From positions 62,001 through 126,000 of the forward strand of contig NZ_JAUOPD010000006.1 in assembly GCF_030546745.1 (NCBI RefSeq): DNA of 64,000 nt. The letters run 5' to 3'. Below are positions 36,019 to 45,354 of this stretch, in pieces (positions within the stretch are counted from its first letter, which is position 1; each line of letters opens with the position of its first letter). The position numbers and the translations under genes are program-made. The notes below the pieces were generated by a model. That model saw only the letters and a program-made list of their open reading frames with translations, did no database searches and was not told the origin of the DNA. Source of the DNA: Thalassotalea sp. 1_MG-2023. GTDB taxonomy: Bacteria > Pseudomonadota > Gammaproteobacteria > Enterobacterales > Alteromonadaceae.

Positions 36019-36651
36019 TTACTCAGTTTTATCTTTAAACTCACACAAATCTTCAATGATACAAGCGCCACATCTTGGCTTTCTTGCAACGCAGGTATAG
36101 CGGCCGTGCAGGATTAACCAATGATGCACATCTACCTTAAACTCAGCAGGAACGACTTTTAGAAGCTTTTGCTCAACTTGATCGACGTTTTTACCCATGG
36201 CAAATTTTGTGCGATTTGATACGCGATAGATATGGGTATCTACCGCTATTGTTGGCCAGCCAAAGGCTGTGTTTAATACAACATTAGCCGTTTTTCTGCC
36301 AACACCAGGAAGAGCCTCTAAGGCCGCTCTGTCTTCTGGTACTTCACCACCATGTAGTTCAACTAGCATACGACAGGTTTTCATGGTGTTTTCTGCTTTG
36401 GTATTAAATAACCCGATGGTTTTTATATAGGATTTTAACCCATCTATCCCTAAATCTAGTATCGCTTGTGGGGTGTTAGCAACGGGGTACAGCTTTGCCG
36501 TGGCTTTATTTACGCCAACATCAGTTGCTTGTGCAGAAAGAAGTACCGCAATCAATAACTCAAACGGCGTGGTAAAGTTGAGTTCCGTTGTTGGCTGTGG
36601 GTTATCATCGCGAAGTCGAGTAAGTATTTCTAATCGTTTTTCTTTATTCAT
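36019..36651 (-). CDS. nth: Endonuclease III (DNA glycosylase/AP lyase)
   Basis: A 210-residue base-excision repair enzyme acting on oxidised pyrimidines. It has the helix-hairpin-helix ALPGVGRKTANVV with the catalytic lysine (K120), the catalytic aspartate in VDTHIYRVSNR (D138) and the four-cysteine 4Fe-4S motif CVARKPRCGACIIEDLC. The length equals the usual family length, so this copy is intact. It is the last gene of the rsx operon, 29 bases after rsxE, the arrangement known from other gammaproteobacteria. Its last 82 codons (from F130) are the part repeated in five displaced fragments further left. Confidence 0.97.
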   Translation of the reverse strand: MNKEKRLEILTRLRDDNPQPTTELNFTTPFELLIAVLLSAQATDVGVNKATAKLYPVANTPQAILDLGIDGLKSYIKTIGLFNTKAENTMKTCRMLVELHGGEVPEDRAALEALPGVGRKTANVVLNTAFGWPTIAVDTHIYRVSNRTKFAMGKNVDQVEQKLLKVVPAEFKVDVHHWLILHGRYTCVARKPRCGACIIEDLCEFKDKTE

Positions 36652-36680
36652 TGTTATAGTTATGTGGCTATGTTGTTTAA

Positions 36681-37385
36681 TTAGCTATCGAAATTAACGC
36701 GAACACGTTCGATATGCTCATCTTGTACTTTAGGTTGTTTTTCTGCAATTTTCGTATCAATTACATTTTTTGCAGCGATTAAAAAACCCATCGCGATAAA
36801 CGCTCCAGGCGGTAATATAGCGAGTAAAAATTGATTGTCTAGCGCGAAAATTTCTATGCGTAAATTACTAGCCCATTGGCCTAGTAATAAATCCGCACCG
36901 TCAAACAATGTACCTTGACCAAGCACTTCCCTGACAGCGCCAAGTGCTAATAACACAAACAAAAATCCCATGCCCATCATAAAACCATCAAATGAGGCTT
37001 GTTTAACTGGATTTTTTGACGCATATGCCTCTGCACGACCGATAATGGCGCAATTGGTAACAATTAACGGTAGGAAGATGCCTAACGACTCATAAAGCGA
37101 GAAAGCAAAGGCATTCATCAATAATTGTACGCAGGTAACAAATGCTGCAATGATCAAGACAAAAATAGGAATACGAATTTCTTTAGGCACCCATTTTTGA
37201 ATTAATGATACGGTGGCATTCGAGCACATCAAAACAAATAGTGTTGCTAAGCCTAAACCGAGTGCATTAACAACGGTTGATGTAACGGCTAACAGTGGAC
37301 AAAGTCCTAGAAGTTGCACTAAACCTGGGTTGTTTTTCCACAGGCCTTGCCATGTTAACTCTTTGTATTCTTGTGGAATATTCAT
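36681..37385 (-). CDS. rsxE: Electron transport complex subunit RsxE
   Basis: A 234-residue inner-membrane protein with about six helices. Conserved RnfE/RsxE blocks: [59 protein letters not shown] and [13 protein letters not shown]. The start was set at the ATG whose A is the last base of the rsxG stop (TAATG), preceded by CAGGAAAG; an ATG five codons upstream inside rsxG is less likely. Together with RsxA it forms the membrane core that binds an Fe-S cluster. The complex moves electrons from NADH toward ferredoxin-like carriers coupled to ion transport, and in E. coli it keeps SoxR reduced. Confidence 0.95.
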   Translation of the reverse strand: MNIPQEYKELTWQGLWKNNPGLVQLLGLCPLLAVTSTVVNALGLGLATLFVLMCSNATVSLIQKWVPKEIRIPIFVLIIAAFVTCVQLLMNAFAFSLYESLGIFLPLIVTNCAIIGRAEAYASKNPVKQASFDGFMMGMGFLFVLLALGAVREVLGQGTLFDGADLLLGQWASNLRIEIFALDNQFLLAILPPGAFIAMGFLIAAKNVIDTKIAEKQPKVQDEHIERVRVNFDS

Positions 37386-38014
37386 TAGCTTTCCTGACAT
37401 TTGTTTTGGCTGGTGAAAATGTCGTTTTTATGACTTTTAAAATAAATGATCGCACGTTTACTGGCATTAACAATTGCTCTTGGCGTAATGGTAGCACCGG
37501 TAAACTGATCAAATGAACCACCGTCTTTTTTTACCGCCCATTGAGGGTCATTTTCACCTTCTAGAGACTTGCCGTCAAAGCTTAAAACCCAGTCACTTTT
37601 ACGTTGTTCAATTTTATCACCCAGCCCAGGTGTTTCTTGATGAGATAACGTACGAATGCCTGTTACCATACCATCAATGTTCATTCCTATTAATAGGGTG
37701 ATATTTCCATTATAACCGTCAGGAGCTGTGATGGTCATCGCTATCGCTGAAGGTTGTTCGTTATAAAAACCTAAGTAGGCTTTTTGGGCTGTTTCGCCTA
37801 TAGACTCATCATTTAATAATACACATGCTTCGCTCATATTGTTGCTGTGTGCGTTTGAGTTAACAACCTGCGCTAAGCTTTTGATTAAGTTTTGTTGTTG
37901 TTGCTGGGCGATAGTATCTCTTGTTAAAAAATCGACAAAGGCCACAAGCGCTGTGCAAGCGATAGCAAATATGGCAAGTAATTTAGCATTTTTTTCAATT
38001 GCTTTTCTCATCAT
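37385..38014 (-). CDS. rsxG: Electron transport complex subunit RsxG
   Basis: A 209-residue protein with one N-terminal membrane helix (about 12-28) and a periplasmic FMN-binding domain. The motif [14 protein letters not shown] (about 178-191) holds the threonine that carries covalent FMN in RnfG proteins, and [15 protein letters not shown] is another family block. It lies 6 bases after rsxD and overlaps the start of rsxE. Confidence 0.95.
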   Translation of the reverse strand: MMRKAIEKNAKLLAIFAIACTALVAFVDFLTRDTIAQQQQQNLIKSLAQVVNSNAHSNNMSEACVLLNDESIGETAQKAYLGFYNEQPSAIAMTITAPDGYNGNITLLIGMNIDGMVTGIRTLSHQETPGLGDKIEQRKSDWVLSFDGKSLEGENDPQWAVKKDGGSFDQFTGATITPRAIVNASKRAIIYFKSHKNDIFTSQNKCQES

Positions 38015-38020
38015 TCTTTC

Positions 38021-39070
38021 CTATTTATGGCCATATGTTCTTGGTCGAGTATATTGGTCTATCAAAGGAGCTGCCATATTGCAAAGTAATACTGAAAATG
38101 CGACCGCATCAGGATAACCGCCAAATTTTCGTATAACGAAGACGAGAAAACCTGCAAGCGCGGCAAAGATTATTCTTCCTTTTGTGCTGGTGGCACCTGA
38201 TACTGGATCGGTTAAAATGAAGAAAGCGCCTAACATGGTTGCACCATTTAACCAGTGAAACATAGTGGAAGCGTTAGTATCAGGGCTTAATAAAAATGCG
38301 ATAAAAGTACAAACAAATAAGGTGAATAAAAAGGTAACGGGTGTGATCCAAGAAATGGCACGTTTAGCGATAAGTAGTAAACCACCAGCAAGAAAAGCTG
38401 CGTTTATCCACTGCCAACCAACACCAAAGTGTTCACCAATAACAGGTGTTTGCAAACTTTCTTCAACTGTTTTACCTAAGGTAATACTGGTTTTCAATGT
38501 GTCGAGTGGCGTTGCCATGGTAAAGCCATCTACATGCATTTGTAATTGTTCAACCGAATAGCCTTGTTGGGTGTAATGCGTAAAAATAACTGACACGGTA
38601 TTATAAAAGTCGAGTTCTAAAGCCATTAAAGACAAAGGTGGTTGCCATGATGTCATTTGTACGGGAAAAGAGATAAGCAACATAACATACGCCGCCATGG
38701 CGGGGTTAAATACGTTATGACCTAAGCCTCCATAGAGTTGTTTTACTATGGCGATAGCAAACAAACTACCTAAAACTGAAATCCACCACGGTGCTAATGC
38801 CGGTAGGCTTATTCCTAGTAAAATTGCAGTGAGAATCGCGCTACCATCAAAAAGTTGGCTGCGAATATTTTTTTCTCTTAACGATAAAATAAAAAACTCA
38901 CTGACCAATGCAGTGGTAATGGCAATTGAAATATGAATTAAATTTCCCCAGCCAAAGAAGTACCACTGGGCAAATATACCCGGTATGGTTGCATAGATAA
39001 CTAAGCGCATTAGCGCAGAGGTTTTGCTTTGCTGATGATCATGGGGTGAACTTGCGATCCAATAAGCCAT
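38021..39070 (-). CDS. rsxD: Electron transport complex subunit RsxD
   Basis: A 349-residue membrane protein with about nine to ten helices of the NqrB/RnfD family. Conserved segments include GGLGHNVFNPAMAAYVMLLISF, and near the C-terminus FFILTDPVSGATSTKGRIIF. RnfD carries a covalent FMN on a threonine of an (S)GAT motif; in this protein the candidate should be checked by alignment. It lies 2 bases after rsxC and is clearly part of the operon. Confidence 0.95.
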   Translation of the reverse strand: MAYWIASSPHDHQQSKTSALMRLVIYATIPGIFAQWYFFGWGNLIHISIAITTALVSEFFILSLREKNIRSQLFDGSAILTAILLGISLPALAPWWISVLGSLFAIAIVKQLYGGLGHNVFNPAMAAYVMLLISFPVQMTSWQPPLSLMALELDFYNTVSVIFTHYTQQGYSVEQLQMHVDGFTMATPLDTLKTSITLGKTVEESLQTPVIGEHFGVGWQWINAAFLAGGLLLIAKRAISWITPVTFLFTLFVCTFIAFLLSPDTNASTMFHWLNGATMLGAFFILTDPVSGATSTKGRIIFAALAGFLVFVIRKFGGYPDAVAFSVLLCNMAAPLIDQYTRPRTYGHK

Positions 39071-39072
39071 TC

Positions 39073-41523
39073 TTAATTAGCCTTGCTGTTCTTTTGTTGT
39101 TTTTTTGCTTTAGCTTTTGCAACGGCAGCCGCTATACGCGCTTTTTTATCGTTATCTGTTTCAACTGAAACAGAAGTTTGTTCCGTTGTATCTACTGATT
39201 CTGTTTCTTGCGTGTTATCTTTACTGGTACTATCAGGTTCGTCATCTTGAGTAGGGGCACTGGCTTGCGCTTTCTTTGCTTTAGCTTTAGCTTTAGCTTT
39301 AGCAACAGCAGCGGCTATCCGTGCTTTTTTATCATTCTCAGCTTGAGATGATGTTGATGATTGTTCCGCTGTATCTACTGACTCTGATTTTTGAGTATTG
39401 TCTTTACTATTACTATCAGGCTCGTCATCTTGAGTAGGGGCACTGGCTTGCGCTTTCTTTGCTTTCGCTTTAGCAACAGCTGCGGCTATACGTGCTTTTT
39501 TATCATTCTCAGCTTGAGATGATGTTGATGATTGTTCCGTTGTATCTACTGACGCTGTTTCTTGCGTGTTATCTTTACTGTTACTATCAGGTTCGTCATC
39601 TTGAGTAGGAGTACTGGCTTGTGCTTTCTTTGCTTTCGCTTTCGCAACCGCAGCGGCTACCCGTGCTTTTTTATCATTCTCAGCTTGAGTTGACTTAGGT
39701 GATTGTTCCGTTGTATCTACTGAGTCTGCTTTTTGCGTGTTGTCTGTATAACTATCAGGCGTATCATCTTTAGTATGAGCACTGGCTTGTGCTTTTTTTG
39801 CTTTTGCTTTAGCTACGGCAGCCGCAACACGTGTGCTTTTATCATCATCGGCTATAGGTTTTTGCTTAGACGTAGTATTTTGTTTTGCTGCTTTTTTAGC
39901 TTTAGCGCGTGCAATAGCTGCTGCTACAGGTGATTTATCATTGTCATTCGGTTGATTATCGTCATCTGGTGCTTTTTGTTGCTTCTTCGCTTGAACACGC
40001 GCTAGGGCAGCCGCAACGGCTGACTTTTCTTTGTTTGCTTCTTTGGTGCCGGAGTTCATTCTAGCTTTACGAGCTTCAGCTGCTTTTTTGTGTTTTTCTT
40101 CGCGAATTCTTTTATCTCTTTCAAGCCTAGCCTTTCGGGCTTCAAACCTTTGTTTAGCTTTTTCGGCTTTAATATCAAGTAACTTTTGCTCTCTAATTTC
40201 AGCTTTTGCGACACGATAATAATGCACTAATGGTATATGGCTTGGGCATACATAGGCGCATGCGCCACATTCAATACAATCAAACAAATTTAATTTATTG
40301 AGTTGCTCGTAATCTTGTGCTTTGGCGCTCCATTGTAATTCTTGCGGTAGTAATTGTGCAGGACATGCATCAGCACATTGTCCGCAGCGAATACATTCGA
40401 CTTCAATATTATCGTCAGGAATTTCTTTCTCGCTTGGAGCTAACAGACAGTTTGTGGTTTTTACAACGGGGATCTCATCGCTAGCTAAGCTAAAGCCCAT
40501 CATTGGTCCACCCATAATGATGTGTTTTTTAGTTTGTTCAGGGTAGCCACATTGTTTAAGTAAAAACGATACGGGAGTGCCTAATAGTGCCCACACGTTT
40601 TGTGGCTTTGAAAGTGCTTGACCACTAACGGTAATAACACGTTTTATGAGTGGGGTATCTGAAATAACGGCTTCAGCAATAGCAAAGCATGTTGCGATAT
40701 TTTGCATGACAATACCTAATGCACTGGGTAACACGCCTGAAGCAACTTCTTGACCTGTAAGTGCTTGAATAAGCTGTTTTTCGCCGCCCATCGGGTATTT
40801 GGTCGGTAAGACGCATACTTTTATTTTATCGATGTCTTGTGTTTGACGACGTAAAGCTTCTATCGCTAAAGGCTTATTGTCTTCAATACCAATTAAAATA
40901 AAAGCAGGCTCAAGTACTTTATCAAGAATGTTAATGCCATCTAAAATAGTCCCAGCGTTTTCTCTTACTAATAGATCATCTGCTGTAATGTACGGCTCAC
41001 ATTCGGCTGCATTAATAATAAGGTAATTTATTTGTGCTTGAGTATTTACCTTCACATGTGTTGGAAAACCAGCTCCACCCATTCCAGAAATACCAGCATC
41101 AGCGATTTTTTCAATTAATGTATCTTTTGATAATTCATGAAAATTTTCAGTGATGTGGCGCTTACGCCATCTATCCTCACCGTCAGGAACTAGCGTAACA
41201 CATAGTTCACTTAGCCCCGAAGGATGAGCGATAACGTGAAGATTGATGTTGGTTATTTTTCCACTGGTAGGCGCATGAACAGGCACCATAAGTGGAGCGG
41301 AAGCTTTCGTTAATGCTTGGCCTTTAAGTACAGTATCACCCACCGCGACTAATAAGTCGCCTGGTTCACCAATATGTTGCTGAACAGGAATAACTAGCTT
41401 TTCAGGCAAAGGCAGGCTTCTGATTGGTTTCTCATTGGTTAAGAACTTCATTTCTGGTGGGTTTATACCACCATGAAACGGCCAAAATTGGCCGCGTTCT
41501 ATACGTTCAATTACAGATTCCAA
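39073..41523 (-). CDS. rsxC: Electron transport complex subunit RsxC with repeat-rich tail
   Basis: An 816-residue NADH-oxidising subunit. The N-terminal barrel-sandwich domain (FHGGINPPEMK, VPVHAPTSGKI) is followed by the FMN/NADH domain (GISGMGGAGFPTHVK, about 143-157) and two 4Fe-4S motifs (CIRCGQCADACP about 376, CIECGACAYVCP about 415). From about residue 470 a charged coiled tail leads into alanine/lysine-rich tandem repeats up to the C-terminus (the KARIAAAVAKAKAKK blocks). Such tails are common in gammaproteobacterial RsxC, and copy number varies. It is placed 10 bases after rsxB. Confidence 0.95.
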   Translation of the reverse strand: MESVIERIERGQFWPFHGGINPPEMKFLTNEKPIRSLPLPEKLVIPVQQHIGEPGDLLVAVGDTVLKGQALTKASAPLMVPVHAPTSGKITNINLHVIAHPSGLSELCVTLVPDGEDRWRKRHITENFHELSKDTLIEKIADAGISGMGGAGFPTHVKVNTQAQINYLIINAAECEPYITADDLLVRENAGTILDGINILDKVLEPAFILIGIEDNKPLAIEALRRQTQDIDKIKVCVLPTKYPMGGEKQLIQALTGQEVASGVLPSALGIVMQNIATCFAIAEAVISDTPLIKRVITVSGQALSKPQNVWALLGTPVSFLLKQCGYPEQTKKHIIMGGPMMGFSLASDEIPVVKTTNCLLAPSEKEIPDDNIEVECIRCGQCADACPAQLLPQELQWSAKAQDYEQLNKLNLFDCIECGACAYVCPSHIPLVHYYRVAKAEIREQKLLDIKAEKAKQRFEARKARLERDKRIREEKHKKAAEARKARMNSGTKEANKEKSAVAAALARVQAKKQQKAPDDDNQPNDNDKSPVAAAIARAKAKKAAKQNTTSKQKPIADDDKSTRVAAAVAKAKAKKAQASAHTKDDTPDSYTDNTQKADSVDTTEQSPKSTQAENDKKARVAAAVAKAKAKKAQASTPTQDDEPDSNSKDNTQETASVDTTEQSSTSSQAENDKKARIAAAVAKAKAKKAQASAPTQDDEPDSNSKDNTQKSESVDTAEQSSTSSQAENDKKARIAAAVAKAKAKAKAKKAQASAPTQDDEPDSTSKDNTQETESVDTTEQTSVSVETDNDKKARIAAAVAKAKAKKQQKNSKAN
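39100..39850 (-). repeat. Tandem repeats in the rsxC 3' part
   Basis: Four to five direct repeats of about 165-185 bases, each encoding KKARIAAAVAKAKAKKAQAS followed by an acidic linker such as TQDDEPDSNSKDNTQ and SVDTTEQSS. Neighbouring units around 39300-39650 are nearly identical at the DNA level, suggesting recent unequal exchange. Confidence 0.85.
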
Positions 41524-41533
41524 ATCAACCTCT

Positions 41534-42088
41534 TTACTTAACTTCTGTTACGGGAATACTTTCTAAGTCCCACTGCCAGTTACGTGTCGTTTTTTCGATC
41601 GGGCGCATTTCAATACAATCAACTGGGCAAGGCGCAACACATAAATCACAACCGGTGCATTCATCTGTGATGATGGTATGCATTTGTTTTGTTGCGCCAA
41701 TAATGGCATCTACTGGACACGCTTGAATACACTTTGTACAACCTATGCAATCTTCTTCAATAATAAAGGCGACCTTAGGAGTATTGTCAGCTTCATGACT
41801 TTCATCCATAGCAATAGGTTCTACGCCCATTAAATCAGCAATTTTTTTAATGGTTTCATCACCACCGGGCGCACATTTATTGATAGCTTCGCCATTGGCA
41901 ACTGCTTCAGCATAAGGTTTACAGCCAGGATAACCACATTGCCCACATTGTGTTTGTGGTAATAATTCGTCTATTTGCTGAGCAAGAGGATCCCCCTCAA
42001 CTTTAAACTTGATTGAGGCATAACCAAGCAACGCACCGAATGCTAATCCGATCAACCCTAGAATTAAAATAGCGATAAGAGCGGTCAT
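41534..42088 (-). CDS. rsxB: Electron transport complex subunit RsxB
   Basis: A 184-residue ferredoxin-like subunit. An N-terminal membrane helix (about 4-25) is followed by a [15 protein letters not shown] four-cysteine cluster motif and two 4Fe-4S motifs, [12 protein letters not shown] and [12 protein letters not shown]. It overlaps the last base of rsxA. It passes electrons between RsxC and the membrane core. Confidence 0.96.
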   Translation of the reverse strand: MTALIAILILGLIGLAFGALLGYASIKFKVEGDPLAQQIDELLPQTQCGQCGYPGCKPYAEAVANGEAINKCAPGGDETIKKIADLMGVEPIAMDESHEADNTPKVAFIIEEDCIGCTKCIQACPVDAIIGATKQMHTIITDECTGCDLCVAPCPVDCIEMRPIEKTTRNWQWDLESIPVTEVK

Positions 42089-42669
42089 TAAAATTTCACC
42101 AAGCCACTGAACCCCATAAAGGCAAGCGACATTAATCCAGCAGTGATCATCGCAATAGCGGAGCCTTTAAAAGGCTTTGGTATATCTGCATTTGCAAGTT
42201 TTTCACGCATGGCTGAAAACATCACTAACACAAGAGAAAACCCTAAAGCGGCACTAAAACCATAGACAATTGATTCAATAAAGTTATGGCTTTCATACAT
42301 GTTTAACAAGGCAACACCAAGTACGGCACAATTAGTAGTGATCAAAGGAAGAAATATGCCGAGTGAACGATAAAGGTTTGCACTTGTTTTCTGAACCACC
42401 ATTTCAGTAAATTGCACGACAACAGCGATAACCAAGATAAAAGTCATCGTTGTTAAATATTGCAATGATAACGGTTCTAAAACATAGGTTTGCACTAAAT
42501 AACTAATTAACGATGCTAACGTCATTACGAATGTAGTGGCATAACACATGCCGATAGCGGTTTCAGTTTTTGAGGACACTCCCATAAAAGGGCAGAGGCC
42601 AAGAAACTTCACGAGCACGAAGTTATTGACTAAAACCGTGCCCACTAATAATAAAAAGTAGTCAGTCAT
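42088..42669 (-). CDS. rsxA: Electron transport complex subunit RsxA
   Basis: A 193-residue membrane protein with six helices, homologous to RsxE. Conserved segments: [40 protein letters not shown] and [20 protein letters not shown]. First gene of rsxABCDGE-nth. The operon promoter must lie in the 180 bases between its start and the csrD terminator; no clear -35/-10 pair was identified. Confidence 0.96.
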   Translation of the reverse strand: MTDYFLLLVGTVLVNNFVLVKFLGLCPFMGVSSKTETAIGMCYATTFVMTLASLISYLVQTYVLEPLSLQYLTTMTFILVIAVVVQFTEMVVQKTSANLYRSLGIFLPLITTNCAVLGVALLNMYESHNFIESIVYGFSAALGFSLVLVMFSAMREKLANADIPKPFKGSAIAMITAGLMSLAFMGFSGLVKF

Positions 42670-42851
42670 TTTTTATGCGGAGTTCTTAAAAATTGAGGGT
42701 ATTATCCGATTTTCTATCAAAGATAACAACAGCTCGATGTAAAAAGTTATATTGCAAATGCAACAATATTGATGATTTGCTAGCTTTATCATCAAGTGGT
42801 CGGTTTATCATAAGGTTTTTGCCTTTAGCGAAGCAAAAATAAAAGGCACAA

Positions 42852-42875
42852 AAGAACACCATCAGTAAGGTGTTC
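42852..42875 (-). terminator. Terminator of csrD
   Basis: AGAACACC and GGTGTTCT form an 8-bp stem with an 8-base loop. On the minus strand it is followed by TTTGTGCCTTTTATTTTTG. It lies about 65 bases beyond the csrD stop codon. Confidence 0.6.
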
Positions 42876-42941
42876 TCTTTGTGATATGACATTTATTGAT
42901 ATTCAGATAATGCTGTTAAACAAACGGCTAAATTAACCTAG

Positions 42942-44810
42942 CTAAATCTTTTCTGGTTTGCCTATGTAGTAACCTTGACAGCCATCAATAAATAATTTTT
43001 CTAAGGTAAATTTTTCTTCTTGGCTTTCGACACTTTCTGCTAACACGGTGATGCTTAATCGATGCGCCAGATCAATCATTAAACGAAGAAAGTATTGGTT
43101 GTTTTTGTCTTCATCAATATCGCGAGTATAAGTGCTGTCCATTTTTATAAAATCTGGCTTTAAGTCACGGAAAAATTTAAACGAGGTTAAGCCAACACCA
43201 AAGCGCTCTACAGTCACTCTAGCACCCGTGCGATGCAACAAGTCGATAAAACGCTTACTTGTTTTAATATTTTGTTGTAAGCCAAATTCACTAATTTCAA
43301 AAACTAAACTTGCACTAATTTTTGGATCACGCAACAAACGTCTTTCTAACCAAATTAAAAAATGTTCATCGCTAATGCTTCGTGGGCTAATGTTTATGCC
43401 AAAATTTTGATCGACAAGGTTTTTTTGCCCGATCAACGTGATTGCTTGCTCAATGATCATGCGATCTACTTCTACTATCTTATCTAGCTTTTCAGCCATT
43501 GCGATAAATGAAGCCGTTGGTAACATTTCATTAGAAGAGTTGAGAAAACGTGCTAGAAACTCACCATACATCTTAGTGGTTCTGGTGTTAGGTTTAATGG
43601 GTTGAACCAGTAAAGTTACCCGTTGATTTTCAAGTACACTTTCTATTTCTTGACGCCAATTTTGATTGCCATAGCTAGCACTATCACTGTTTAAAATATC
43701 GGTATCTGTTTGTGCATACCAAGCATTAATTTGCTGTGTTTGAGCTACACTAATCGCCGTATCTGCTAACGCTAAAAGTTCGCCCAACGGGTTATCTTGC
43801 GTAAAAGTGACTAAGCCAGTATAAGCCACAGAATCTAAGTCTGAAGACAGTTGAAAATCATTAAATTTACTGGAAATATTGTCAGCAAAATTTTCCGCTT
43901 CTCTCATGGTGGTATTTGGCAAGACACAAGCAAAATCAGAACTGTTAAGCCTAAAGATTTTTGCCCCTTTATAACTTGAAAGGCTATTTTTAATAATGTC
44001 AGCAACTTTCGCGATGTAATTATCACCCTCATGATAACCATGAATTTGGTTTATGGTTTGTAGCTCACTGCATCGGGTAATGGTGAGTACACCAAATTCT
44101 ATGTGCTGGTGTTCTAATTCAAAGTACTGAACAAAGCGGTTGCGGTTTTCGAGCTGAGTAATACGGTCAATATAGGCATCACTTTCTAATGCCTTAGTGT
44201 CATCCATGTGGGTAGATATTTGCTTTTTAATTTCATCAATACCTGCATCTAGTTCAGGTAAGTCAAACTTTATGGTTTGTTCTTGTACTTCTGTATTGCC
44301 TATCGCGTGGTTTAAGTCTTGATTGATTTGTTTATTAATACGTTGAATGATTTCACCAAAACGTTTGATGCTTAATTTCGCCGCGATAAGCGCTAGCAAA
44401 AATGAACTAATTAATAAAATCAACGCAAAGCTGAAAAACACCTTGGTTTCAGATTGAGGGTTTACAGCATATTCGATGCGATATTGATTGCTTTGAACTG
44501 CTATCGTCTCATGTTGGCTTGCCAAAAGATTATCAAGCCAAGATAATGACGCTGAATGCTGAAAAATAACGCCTTCATTATTGGTTATTTTTAAATATGA
44601 AAGTTGTTGATTACGAAGTAAAGATTGTGCAACTTGCTCAAAGGTTGTTTCCGACGACTGTTTAAATAAAACAGAAAGTGTAATGCCGTGTTGATGCTGC
44701 TTTTCTGCTACTTGTTGTTTCGCGATAAAAAAAGTCACTGCTAATACGATAATATTAAACAGTAATGCATAAGCAATATTGCGAGAAATAATCTGAGAAA
44801 ACGTAAACAT
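42942..44810 (-). CDS. csrD: CsrD-like protein with degenerate GGDEF and EAL domains
   Basis: A 622-residue membrane protein. Two helices (about 13-31 and 127-145) enclose a periplasmic domain, then a HAMP-like region, a GGDEF-type domain (about 215-370) and an EAL-type domain (about 390-620). The GGDEF motif is replaced by LNSSDF and the EAL motif by GEFLAR, so neither domain should make or break c-di-GMP. This is the pattern of CsrD, which in E. coli promotes RNase E decay of the small RNAs CsrB and CsrC. Assignment to CsrD rests on architecture and degeneracy; another degenerate GGDEF-EAL protein is possible. Confidence 0.82.
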   Translation of the reverse strand: MFTFSQIISRNIAYALLFNIIVLAVTFFIAKQQVAEKQHQHGITLSVLFKQSSETTFEQVAQSLLRNQQLSYLKITNNEGVIFQHSASLSWLDNLLASQHETIAVQSNQYRIEYAVNPQSETKVFFSFALILLISSFLLALIAAKLSIKRFGEIIQRINKQINQDLNHAIGNTEVQEQTIKFDLPELDAGIDEIKKQISTHMDDTKALESDAYIDRITQLENRNRFVQYFELEHQHIEFGVLTITRCSELQTINQIHGYHEGDNYIAKVADIIKNSLSSYKGAKIFRLNSSDFACVLPNTTMREAENFADNISSKFNDFQLSSDLDSVAYTGLVTFTQDNPLGELLALADTAISVAQTQQINAWYAQTDTDILNSDSASYGNQNWRQEIESVLENQRVTLLVQPIKPNTRTTKMYGEFLARFLNSSNEMLPTASFIAMAEKLDKIVEVDRMIIEQAITLIGQKNLVDQNFGINISPRSISDEHFLIWLERRLLRDPKISASLVFEISEFGLQQNIKTSKRFIDLLHRTGARVTVERFGVGLTSFKFFRDLKPDFIKMDSTYTRDIDEDKNNQYFLRLMIDLAHRLSITVLAESVESQEEKFTLEKLFIDGCQGYYIGKPEKI

Positions 44811-45241
44811 TTTAACCCTTAAATATAACAGCTATATGCTCGCCAGTTTTGCATTCATGAGTTAACCGCTAAAACACCACCGTAGTGTTAAAATAACTTT
44901 GTAAAAGACAACTGGTTAGCTTAAAAATTATTATTATGTTCATCGTTATAACACGAAAAACTTAACAATACTAACGCATTGTAATTCCATTAATTTATTC
45001 CACTAATTCTTATTGTGTACCCTAGATTGTATAAAATCAATTTCTCTTCTTTAGGATAATAGAGTTTTATCGCAGTTTAGCTGATAAGTCACTTGCGAAA
45101 CCATCGCTATATCTATATAATCTGCCCATCTTTTTTGACATATCAATCACTGAAGGCGATTAATGGCGTTATCCATTGTCGTTATTGATGTGTTAGTTAA
45201 CAGCTTTTGTAGTGTTAACAATAGCGGGCTTCGGTGAATAT
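44811..45241. other. Non-coding region between csrD and the rimP operon
   Basis: About 430 bases between divergent genes. It should hold the csrD promoter. Several small inverted repeats are visible (for example AATGG...CCATT near 45164-45180 and GTTAAC copies near 45197 and 45216). I looked for the tRNA-Met gene that precedes rimP in E. coli and saw none. Confidence 0.5.
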
Positions 45242-45242
45242 G

Positions 45243-45263
45243 GCCCCTATATGGGGTTTTTTT
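45243..45263 (+). terminator. Short hairpin with T-run upstream of the rimP promoter
   Basis: CCCC-TATAT-GGGG followed by seven T. It would stop upstream transcription just before the rimP operon promoter. Confidence 0.5.
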
Positions 45264-45284
45264 ATATCTGTTGTAAGGTATAAT
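45256..45284 (+). promoter_or_regulatory. Probable promoter of the rimP-nusA-infB operon
   Basis: A perfect -10 box TATAAT is at 45279-45284. The -35 region (T-rich, about 45256-45261) is a poor match. It lies about 70 bases before rimP and just before the attenuator-like hairpin at 45303. Confidence 0.5.
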
Positions 45285-45302
45285 ACAGCATGATTTATCG
45301 CT

Positions 45303-45323
45303 GGGCTTTAAGCCCTTTTTTTA
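45303..45323 (+). terminator. Attenuator-like terminator in the rimP leader
   Basis: GGGCT-TTA-AGCCC followed by eight T lies between the -10 box (45279) and the rimP start (45355). An intrinsic terminator inside the leader of an operon that encodes NusA suggests attenuation of the operon. The stem is short, so efficiency is uncertain. Confidence 0.6.
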
Positions 45324-45354
45324 TATCTGGATGAAAAGAAATTGGAGAAGTTGA

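Noticed and set aside
39100-39850. CRISPR-like array
   Set aside because: The repeats are long, lie in the rsxC reading frame and have no spacer pattern; they encode a protein tail.
42942-44810. Active diguanylate cyclase/phosphodiesterase
   Set aside because: Both signature motifs are replaced (LNSSDF for GGDEF, GEF for EAL), the CsrD pattern.
45121-45240. tRNA-Met gene upstream of rimP
   Set aside because: Expected from E. coli gene order, but no cloverleaf or T-loop sequence could be found.
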